Positions 55,045 to 64,000 of a DNA stretch of 64,000 bases are shown in pieces. A model generated the notes under the pieces. That model had not been told where the DNA came from. It did no database searches and saw only the letters and a program-made list of their open reading frames with translations. This DNA comes from Schistosoma haematobium (taxonomy: Eukaryota > Platyhelminthes > Trematoda > Strigeidida > Schistosomatidae), in assembly GCF_000699445.3 (NCBI RefSeq), contig NC_067195.1, forward strand, positions 22,211,287 to 22,275,286. The letters run 5' to 3'. Every line of letters starts with the position of its first letter. Positions within the stretch are counted from its first letter, which is position 1. The translations under genes and the position numbers were made by a program.

Positions 55045-55560
55045 GTAGGTTCTTATCCTAAAATTGTAGACTTGTCATGATATAACTGCCTAATCTATAA
55101 GATCTTACGTAGAAGTCATACCATCGTCTACACCGACTCATCGTATCGTAACAATCACCAATACATGATGTAGAACAAGCTTAGACTAGAGATAGAACAA
55201 TATATTTAATATGAATAAAAGATATAACATAACATTCAAGAAGGACCACGCCTGCAAGGCCGAGTCAGGCCATTCGATCAACTCCAATTAATTCAACTCC
55301 TTGTTCCCGCCTTCTCCATCGTTGGGTACTTCTCTGCGCTAAATATTTTCCGAGTAGTCTCGTGTTCAGCTTTGGGGACTGTGTGGTTGTGGTCCAATGC
55401 TACTACAGATCTGTATATCTTGTAGTTTGAGTGAGTGCGTTTTTCTCAAGACTGCAGGGTTTCAGGATACCAAAAGCTATCATTTTGCCAGACAGAAGGT
55501 TTGCTAGTTGGAATGTGGGAACAAAAAACAATAATTTGAGTGCTGAGAAAGGACTATTGT
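55045..55560 (-). mobile_element. LTR retrotransposon end, proximal side of the CR1 insertion
   Basis: On the minus strand a coding-like tail (KPSVWQNDSFWYPETLQS, then VPKAEHETTRKIFSAEKYPT) runs to about 55300. The LTR start TGTTACGATACGATGAG begins at 55153. The LTR is cut at about 55045 by the 5' end of the CR1-like copy. It is homologous to 13940-14300. Confidence 0.6.
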
Positions 55561-56260
55561 CTCAAGAATAATAAATAAGTTAGTTAATTGGTAGTACGTA
55601 AGAAGATGGGGTTGAAATCGTAAGACAGGAAACGAGGATGACAATAAGTGGGATGGGAAGTAGTACTAATATGTAGTGGAGATGACTGTGGTAATTTATG
55701 GGCTATGCATCAGAAAGAGCTGGTCCAACAGGGATATTGTAATCCATCAGTGGGCAAGTGTTTGTGCAGTCTCTTCTTGAAGTTACTCTCTGATGAGGCC
55801 ATGGTCACTCTAGATGAGAGAACATTCCAAGTGGAGGAGACTTGTAATGAGAAGAAAATGCAGGCGCTCTCCGGTGTTCTCTCTTCAATGTGCGGTCTTT
55901 TGAGGGTTGCCTGAGGAGCAAGTTGCTGACTCTGTAGTTGTAGATCATCTACGCTGGAGATTTATATAGTTATATGCTCATGCTGGAGTGGTTTGGCGTA
56001 CTTTACATGTTGTATGCCATCTCCAGATCTCCTCTTATTCTCCCGTACCTAAAAGAGGATAATCGTAGACGTCGGAGTCGGCCCTAGTAAGGTTTAAGTT
56101 TTAGCTCTATCACTCTCTTGGTTGCCCATCTCTGAACCTCGTCTGAGAGGAGGAACAACGAAGTCGTGGATTTCAAGGTGAGGTGGTACATACGTTTTAA
56201 ACAGCGTTGGGAACAACTATGAGGTGAATGAGTCGGGGTATTGGTTCCTAACCACATGAT
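55561..56260 (-). mobile_element. CR1-like RT C-terminal fragment
   Basis: Minus-strand translation gives YVPPHLEIHDFVVPPLRRG near 56190, VQRWATKRVIEL, GRIRGDLEMAYNM, and a C-terminal block near 55740-55910 with SSHYKSPPLGMFSH. This is the order of a CR1 thumb and C-terminus with many frame changes. The open frame on the plus strand at 55648-55914 is its antisense shadow. Confidence 0.55.
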
Positions 56261-56294
56261 CTTTGAAGCAGAGCATATAATTACTGAAACGATT

Positions 56295-56480
56295 TACATT
56301 AAATATATAACACTAAGAGAAATTCAAAAGTGATGAATGTGAGAATAATTAGCGATAACGGAATGACTTCCATATGAGATCTCGTAAATTAGGTGGTCAC
56401 ATCACGATAAATCTACAATTTCGGGATTAGGACTCTAATTAAAATAGCAAAGATAAATATACTGATACCGAATATAGGCC
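56295..56480 (+). repeat. LTR fragment of the TGTTACGA family
   Basis: TGACTTCCATATGAGATC and AAATTAGGTGGTCACATCAC, followed by GATAAATCTACAA, match 14255-14310 and the reverse complement of 55060-55110. It lies between two CR1-like fragments and may be an insertion that split them. Confidence 0.5.
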
Positions 56481-56689
56481 GTAACTCTTCAATTGTACCA
56501 AGTTGTCTACGCATAAAGTGGAATTTTACGCAACCTCTGACTGCACCTCCAAATAGTTTGAGCTGGTATTTGAGCTTGCTATGGTTATGTGCCAGAAATC
56601 ATGCTCTGAAGGGACAGTAGGAATGTATGTTTATGGAAGGTGTAAGTGTTTCACTTCAAAGGGGCGGAATGCTCATGACATGGTATTTT

Positions 56690-57310
56690 GACAGTTTTAA
56701 CTCATTATACACCACCCGTTTCTCCATTATTGTAGGGAACATTTAAAGCTCAAGTGAATCGTTTTCGCTTTTTACCGGCCTCTAAACCATTGTGTTGCTT
56801 GCATAGATAAGTGCTGTAAAGCTAATTTTACCCAACTGTTTGTTAATAACGATCAAGGACAAATGTGGACCTATGATTGCTCTTTGTGAAGCTCCTGATG
56901 TTGAGACCTTCCAACTCATGTACACTCTATTTACCCTGATACGAAACATCCTGCTCTCGAGGTAGTTTCGGGGTCAGGATAAAAGTGGGCCAGTAAAACT
57001 CAACCTTCTCTATGAGAAGTACATAAAGTACTTAGTCAAAGGCCTTTGCGAAATTGAGGACACGCTTAAACTACCTCTACCGTACAATCTTTTTCCTGAA
57101 TGAACTGAAAAACAACACGACGTATACATATATTTATCCCAAACTGGTGTTTTCTTCAACTCTAGCCATCTGATAGAGGTCAATAATTTCTGTTTTGCCG
57201 TAATACTGTCGTGGCTGATTAGGGCTGTTAACATTCGCAGAATATCAGGATGGTACCATCCTGGTCGCACGTGCGACCAAATGTAAGGCCGAAACTAGAC
57301 AGAGTTTCTG
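56690..57310 (-). mobile_element. CR1-like RT core fragment
   Basis: Minus-strand pieces include LSVLNFAKAFD, LYVLLIEKVEFYWPTFI and REQDVSYQG, corresponding to the first catalytic Asp region and the palm. They are heavily decayed. Together with 55561-56260 they may be one element split by the LTR fragment. Confidence 0.45.
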
Positions 57311-60300
57311 ATCACTTGATGTTATGCTACAAATTATTGTCATTGTCCCCAGTTTCATAACTAATTGCTTAATAATAAATTAGCTGGTACTTTGAAACCC
57401 ATAGTTCTAAGACCTTATGCAATTCTTTATGTTCTACCCCGGTTTGGTCAAACATAACAGCCGTAATTCACATGACTTAAGTTAACGCCCTTTTTTGGTA
57501 TTCAATTTCGTTATTTCATGATGTTAGGTTTTTGACAATTAGGTCTTATTTAAACGAACTCAACCCTGAATCAAGGAAAGATTGCTTGTTGTTACTCTTT
57601 GACTGTCTGTTAAGTTTGATTGAATTATTACGGACACAAGTTCGTTCTAATATTGTTCTGAACATTTTTTTAAACTCCCAGACACTTAAAAGCTGTATTT
57701 AGTAACCATTCCTTGCTGACTAGTACTTTTTTTACCAGGGAAACTTTATATTAGGTGAGCGTCATTGTTATCATATTCTGCATTTTGATGTGTTTCTTTA
57801 TTCAATAGTACAGCAAATATTCATGTTCTCATATCATTGATAACTGAGGATAACTCAAGAACTCTTCTTATCATGTACGAAAGAACGCAGTGTTTCAACT
57901 CAGTCGAACTGATCTTGATTTTCCTGGATTGTTTTCTGCGTTCAGACTGAAATACATACCAATATCTCAATTTGTTTAACAACAGACAGGCGGAGTAAGC
58001 TAATATGACCAATTGTTAGGATGATAGAATCGATATATAAGTTCATAGTTGCTTAATTCTTGTGACGTTTATACAAAATAGTAATTACTTTGTGTATTAT
58101 TGGGCATTCAGTTAGAATTATAATATGAAACTTTCAGGTGCGTTCGCTGTACTTATATGAGCACTAAAGTACATAATAAACAAACCTGTGAATTACAAGT
58201 TCGTATATTACACACAATAATATCATTTCTATTTATCTTAACTTCCGCATTCATTAGTATAATTTTCATGGGCTTGAATTTTGACGGCAACCCTGACACC
58301 TTCCTCGTTCTTTTTGTCATACAAAGCAGTATTATTTTTATGTGTCACTTGAGGTGATTTGTAGTTGATAATTCACCTCTATGTAAAGGTACGCTGTGTT
58401 GAAATATCGCACCTATGTATTTGGTTGTCGTTTCGTTCTGTAACCTCCAGAGATGTCAAAGCCTAACACTCCGACACCTGACTTCCGATATTAATGGTGA
58501 ATATCAAAGTTATCCACACGAGCCTCTTTGGTCACCATCTAGTACTGTTTGCCCTTAAGACTCAGTAAACCCATGCACGCTGTGCTTGCCACCCATCTAG
58601 GTTGGTCTGGCTCGATACTACATTTCTTCACCAGAACCAAAACTCAAAACACGGTGCCATTAAACACTAGTTAGGCCATCCACCAAATTGTGCTATCTAC
58701 TTTAGAATGCCGTACGCTGAGTGATTTTCCGAATTTAACCAATATCTAGGGCGACCTTAGTGGTTTCTCGAATGATACACAGAAAACCAACATTGAAACT
58801 TTGTGCACGCTTCTTCAACCGACCCTCTGATCTGAAAGACTAGGAAGAACAGTGATTTCACAGAGGGAACAAGACTTTATGACTAACAATCACGAACCAC
58901 AACTTCATGTCAAATAATTTCTTTCACGCCTACAAGTTATTTTTACTAATAAACAATATTATCATTTTAATTTTTGGTTTCCTTGTCATGCTGCAACCAA
59001 GGTTGGCAAGTGACTCGGGAAAATAGACGAACAAACGCTAAGAACTTAATTCTCATACGAATGAACAGACATAAAGGGTTCCTATACCCAGTATATCGAT
59101 CAATTTATTATATAGATCGGCTCATATGATAGTATAGTCGTTCTCCAAACTCTACCAATATGTTCTAGATTATAAGTAATACTAATTTTGTAAACTTTTG
59201 GATTTACTCTAAGGTGATTGCTAAATTCACATTTCGAGGCTCATAGACAATGGAAAGGCAGATACTGGATAAAATTATAATTCCAAACCAAATGTTGTTG
59301 TTTCCATTGAGTTGGATAGGAATAACATACATATATAGTTGTAAAGCATACGAATATTTTTCTTCACAACCAACTATGGAGACAAAACCGATTACAGATC
59401 TTCAACGTTTATGTCTCCCTGGGACTAGAACCAAACAGATAAACCCAATGATGAAAAGGAAAAAACAAAGGAACCAAGTACGATGACTGAGAAATTTTCA
59501 TAATGATAGTTCATGAAAGTCTAAATACGTTAAGCTTGTCCCATAACATGCATCAGGAGAGAATAATAACCTGACAGTGGTGTTATTGTGAAATAGACCT
59601 GCCAATCTCCATATAGTATAACTTCGTCCTAAGATCACATAAGTGGAGCAGTCACATTATTCCTATTTAGTCGAGTGGATAAAGCCTGTTAGTCGACTGG
59701 AAAAAAGTGTAGTGACCAAAAATCCAGTATTTGGTCTGAATGTAGATCTAACGAATCACTTTCTTTAATTAGACCAAGACTGCGTTCTTCTGTATAGTGT
59801 ACAAACCGTTTTCGAGTGACTCGTATTAGATTATATCAAAACACAAACTCTCATACGGTACAACCTCTGCTATAAAGTGAAAAGTTTCTCTAGACCAAAA
59901 TTAATGTACTGCGAATTAATAGGAATATTCCTAACGAGATGAGATCGAATATCTCTGTGCCAGGATTTGAGTGACAGTTTCCAGAAGGCACTCAAAGGTC
60001 AACAGTCTTCAACTAAACCACACCGTAACCTTGGGTCTGGTTAAACACAACATTATTATCAATGACTCGGCAGTATGCTAAAATAAAATTAAGTAATAAA
60101 TGTAGACCTCTAGCCTAAGTCAAATAACAAAAGCACAGACAAAGAAGACTGAAAAACATGAGACGTGGTTACAAGAGACCTGACAAAAATTAAATACAAG
60201 ACAAGAAGAGAGGACAAAGAAATGAAAATACTATTCAGTGAAAGTCTTGAGGGATTTTTGGGGGCTTCTTTTCGTTGCGGTAAGTAATCTCATTTCACGA

Positions 60301-60369
60301 ACTGAAGTCAAACACCTCTAACACAATCTACCTCAAACAATGAAAAATGGTCGAACAATTTCGTGCATT
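57311..60369. other. Long unassigned region
   Basis: No supported gene. Frames at 57821-58012, 58157-58357 and 59250-59486 are short. The second has a hydrophobic segment but no recognisable family. About 58400-58860 is relatively GC-rich and may be an unrecognised decayed repeat. Confidence 0.35.
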
Positions 60370-60520
60370 GGTTGATGTTAGACATTAACACCGTTGGATG
60401 TTGGCTCAGTGATCCAAAGTTGAGGAATCCCTTACTAGGACGAAACGGCCGTCCAATGCCTCCTGGTTTTCAGTGGTGGTTTAACACCAATCGATTCATG
60501 GTCTCAATTGAAAACAATCA
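60370..60520 (+). repeat. SM-alpha-like SINE, internally deleted
   Basis: GTTGGATGTTGGCTCAGTG and TAGGACGAAACGGCCGTCCA match the two ends of the SINE at 46.6 kb. The B-box segment between them is missing. Confidence 0.65.
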
Positions 60521-60905
60521 ATAGAGCTGTATAATTTTAAAAGAAATTGGGAAAATTAATGCTAAAATCCAATATTTATACATAATAGCAACTTAAAAAG
60601 ATAACTAATTCTAAGTCAGGTCATTATACTTCGTCATAACTGAAGGACATGACTATTGGGTAGGAAGGTTCCTATTTTTTGCAAACATCTTCACAACAAC
60701 ATTTTCAAACGTATAGCATTCATTCGCTAAGCTCATTAGCGACGTTATAGGTAGAATCAGTTACATCATGAACCATTTAAGAAAAAAATCTGTAGTCGTT
60801 AACAGCTTTTGCAAGTTAATATACAGATCAGTGTGAATTTACATGCGGTCGAGTAGAACAAATAATTGCATCCATTACACAGCAATCTCCAACACATTCA
60901 TTTAC

Positions 60906-60998
60906 ATCATAAATGATTCTTTAAATTTCATCTGAACCATTCCTGGGTCAAGATACATAAGCTCAGGACATAGAGTTGTAACACCAGCTAAAGTTTTT
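60906..60998 (-). CDS. Candidate exon of an unrecognised minus-strand gene
   Basis: A frame reads LAGVTTLCPELMYLDPGMVQ and then MKFKESFM, bounded by an AG (GGAACTAG) and a GT (GAT/GTAAAT). Amino-acid composition looks protein-like. Its phase does not join directly to the candidate exon at 62.6 kb, so another exon would lie between. No family was recognised. Confidence 0.3.
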
Positions 60999-62583
60999 CT
61001 AGTTCCAATAAATAAATCAGTAATACGAAAATGAGCTTACCCGTTATTGAACAAACTTAGTCAACTCTTTTTTGATATGATTTCAATTTTGTACTCAACT
61101 TTCAGTCGGGCAAAATCTTCTTATTAATATGATATGGCCGAAAATCATATATTCTGCTGTCTATTCATTACTACATTGTAAGAGTGTATGTCACCAAATA
61201 CACTACAAATGGCGTGATTTTTATGATTTCTTACTATAAAGGAGCGAGTTCTTATTACATTTACTTTGAAATACAATTATCATCATAAATAGTGAATGGT
61301 TTATGTATCTTTGCATTCACAATTTATTGTTTTTAGCGGTGGTGTAACAAACTTTGTAGTGGCAAATAATTCCTCTAAATAAGTAAATTTCTTGGTATTA
61401 AACATCGATTATAACCTCATCAGTTCAAATAACCTGACTTTCTATGATGATGAGGAGTATTTGAATTATAGTATGAACTAAGAATCCGAGAACTAACGCA
61501 ATCGGATCAAGAAGTACTAGATAAACACAAATGAATGTACTGTATTTAGAATTCAAAATCAAGCATTCAACAAGTACAAAGGAATCATTAGTTCATTCAA
61601 ACACCACACTTTCTCTGACAGTAGCGCCCAACACTCATTGTGTATTTTGATGCTGCATCACTCACATTAGATGTTCCACTCATCCATTTGTTAACCAGCC
61701 TAATAGTTCGTTACTCCTTAACCTTTACAGGGACTCATATACACTTTGTTTTCTAGATTAGGCACTCGTTAAGTTAATGCCTATTACGTGAGCGCAATTT
61801 TTACAGAAGTTTGATATAATTGGAGTTTGGCAAACTAGTTTAACTTTTATTATAAGATTTTAACCTTATCCCCACTCCATGAGTAACTCAGAAAACAGTG
61901 ATAGGTCAAAAACTGTACCATTGTATTATTCACTAAAAAGCATTACTTTAAACAACTAACTGAATAAAACCGATATTAAAATAGTAAGGACCTATCTCTG
62001 TCATCACCCCTTCGGGTTTTATCTAACATACAACCAATCCAATAACATACAAGGACGCTGAGAATATGTCTTGTAAAGTGATACTCAAGCTCCCATCATA
62101 TTGTATTTAAAAAATGTTATTGAATAAACTAATTGGAAGTGATAGTGAATCCCGGTTGCAGCATGTTTATTTCACATGTTAACGTGTTGAATAGTTGCGC
62201 TGGTAATAACTAGAGTTTTCCGTGAATCGATGAAAGATTTCCATTTGCAATGGGACATTTCATAAGGTTTGGAGTTAAGTTCAAACTAACGAGAACTGAA
62301 ATATCTACTTCCAGTCTTCTAAGCAAGATTTAAAAGGATTTTGAAAGTTTGGTGAACTACTATTCTATCAGTTAGGATATACAGTCTTAAACTATTCTTG
62401 TGTTGAAAAGCACGAACGATGTAATGATAGTACCTACGTTATGTGTGTAATTATTAATGAATTTACCGTTCACATATTCTTTTGTTGCAAAACGATGTGA
62501 TTGTAAAGACAATATATCCAAAACCGACCACTTAAAATATTTCATCTAATTAAAGACATTGTAAATTATTAGAGATAACTTAC

Positions 62584-62657
62584 TTCTAATTGTTTCTGTT
62601 TAGCGATCTCTTGCAGATCAGTTCCGGGGGATATGCGACAGACCACACTTAACGGAA
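62584..62657 (-). CDS. Candidate exon of an unrecognised minus-strand gene
   Basis: 24 codons reading PLSVVCRISPGTDLQEIAKQ and then KQLE, followed by a consensus donor GTAAGT at 62583. An AG (CCTCACCAG) precedes it. The incoming phase fits the candidate exon at 63250-63336 and creates a Val codon at the junction. No domain was recognised. Confidence 0.35.
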
Positions 62658-63249
62658 CTGGTGAGGTTTTTTTCTTCAAAGTTATTAAGAAAATCGAGAA
62701 ACCAGGTATCCTTTCACGTAACACGGCTAAATACTGTTTTTTTTATCGTTGTAAGTGAATCATAGTCAGAACAATTTATCAAGTGCCGATTTCATTATGG
62801 AGTTCACCTTTTAATAGGTTTTCGTTAAGTTCGTAAGAGAAAAGAAGAACAGTAAAGGGTAAGCACACAAGATGAATTTAACTTTAATGATTAAAGGCGT
62901 AAATAACAATTAGTAATAATAACAGCGTAAAATCTAGACAACTTGGTAATTAAGACTAGAGGTTGATAGATCAGTGTTTTGAGTGTGTTACATCATGAGA
63001 ATATGTAAATTGTTCACATACATCGGGACTGCAAAAGCAAAAGTAAGGTAGATTTATGAAGATACAAATTATGCATTTCATATAGAAAACTTAATTTTTT
63101 CCCATCGTCTCTCTCTCTCTTTAATAATTAACAAGTTTATACTAAAGCAATTCCAAGTATGACTATATTATACCTAACGGATTTGGATTTTTTGCTGATC
63201 AACAAGTGAATTGTTAAAATGTACTTCGAAATAGGAGAATATCACTAAC

Positions 63250-63336
63250 CGTTTGTGAGATGTTTTATCAAACAGTTGTACTCAGTGTTAAGGGAATAAG
63301 CACCACACATACGGGGAGCAATTATTAAGTGGATTT
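63250..63336 (-). CDS. Candidate exon of an unrecognised minus-strand gene
   Basis: A frame IHLIIAPRMCGAYSLNTEYN followed by CLIKHLTN, bounded by AG (GAAAAG) and a donor GGTTAGTG. Phase is compatible with 62584-62657. Splice signals are moderate only. Confidence 0.33.
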
Positions 63337-64000
63337 CTTTTCAAAAAGTTTAAACATGCATTACACAAAACACAATTTATATTTGTTTGGACTATATACC
63401 ACGCTGAAATTTTACGAGACTTTCATGAGAACTACGTATGCATGTGTATATTTTTGCAGGCTAAAGTAACAGTTTACACGTAATGTATATTTTATAGGTA
63501 GACATGAAATTGTAAAATATATTGTCAATCTATCAGTATTTCTTAATGCTTAACTTGGATAATGAAAACAATGAAGTTATACTAATGTCCATGATGATTT
63601 TTTCTAACGATAGAAAAAGTTATTTCTTCCTTAACTCGAATATCTGACATCTAGTTCGACCCTAACCCCCAGTCCAAATTCTCTTACATATAAAAGCACC
63701 TTAGTATATTTACCTTGTAAAGGTAGATAATTAACACAAAGATAAAAATATTTTAGTCCTTCATGTTAAGCGCATATGAGTTACGACCTCATTTTCTCCC
63801 AAAATTAATGGGGATCAGCTAAAAAGGACTGCCATTTGATTAGTTTATTCATTTAGCCGTAGAACTCTATTATCAAGTTTACTTATTTGTCTACCTATAA
63901 ACTACCCCATACCATTTTTAAAGCTTATTATCATTTTCAATGTACATATAAAATTGATGAACGTTCCATACCATCATTAAGGTTACCGACTTTCTAACCC
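63337..64000. other. AT-rich end of window, nothing identified
   Basis: No supported exon or recognised repeat. Confidence 0.35.

Noticed and set aside
55648..55914. 88-codon plus-strand frame
   Set aside because: Antisense to a decayed CR1 RT C-terminus readable on the minus strand.
58157..58357. 66-codon frame with a possible membrane segment
   Set aside because: No homologue recognised, no supporting splice structure, and hydrophobic runs arise easily in AT-rich DNA.

Overview
This window looks like nuclear DNA of a blood fluke (Trematoda, most probably Schistosoma). The base composition is AT-rich. It holds two intron-bearing genes that I could rebuild exon by exon, one probable single-exon gene, and a dense, nested load of schistosome-type retroelements: CR1-like, RTE-like, BEL/Pao, Gypsy-like, Penelope-like, and tRNA-like SINEs of the SM-alpha type. 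Nothing looks bacterial or viral. The species is not resolved.

Layout. 1-3 kb: tail fragments of an RTE-like element. 3.1-3.7 kb (-): an MPHOSPH6 (exosome cofactor) homologue. 4.7-8.9 kb (+): a nearly full-length CR1-like element whose ORF1 carries a PHD-type zinc finger. 9.4-12.2 kb (+): a decayed RTE/SR2-like element interrupted by another RTE-like fragment. 12.3-13.9 kb: a BEL/Pao relic in the unusual order pol end, LTR, gag start, inverted LTR. 13.9-14.4 kb: the end of a second LTR element. 17.6-18.8 kb (-): a Gypsy-like pol relic. 19.1-22.3 kb (+): a second CR1-like lineage.

23.8-29.3 kb (+): a complete six-exon GDP-L-fucose synthase gene (318 codons). Its last two exons sit in a 4.70-kb unit that is tandemly repeated: two full copies and a 1.3-kb partial third copy, 27.6-38.3 kb. 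The copies differ almost only by short homopolymer or dinucleotide indels. The third copy breaks off inside an RTE-like relic, which continues as an endonuclease-bearing half to 39.96 kb. 41.27-42.13 kb: a compact Penelope-like unit with a GIY-YIG ORF, terminal inverted repeats and a 13-bp target duplication.

43.7-49.9 kb (-): a complete six-exon DNAJB13 (axonemal/radial-spoke J protein) gene of 313 codons, with SINEs in its introns, one 40-nt intron and a degenerate HPD motif. 50.46-55.04 kb (-): a second PHD-bearing CR1-like element, inserted into the LTR of another retroelement. 55.4-57.3 kb: further CR1-like and LTR fragments. 57.3-64 kb: mostly unassigned, with one SINE and three candidate minus-strand exons of an unrecognised gene.

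The host genes have unrelated roles: RNA exosome, fucosylation donor synthesis, and flagellum/axoneme. They share no operon-like logic. The main story is retroelement nesting and a very recent segmental tandem duplication that multiplies the 3' end of the fucose synthase gene.
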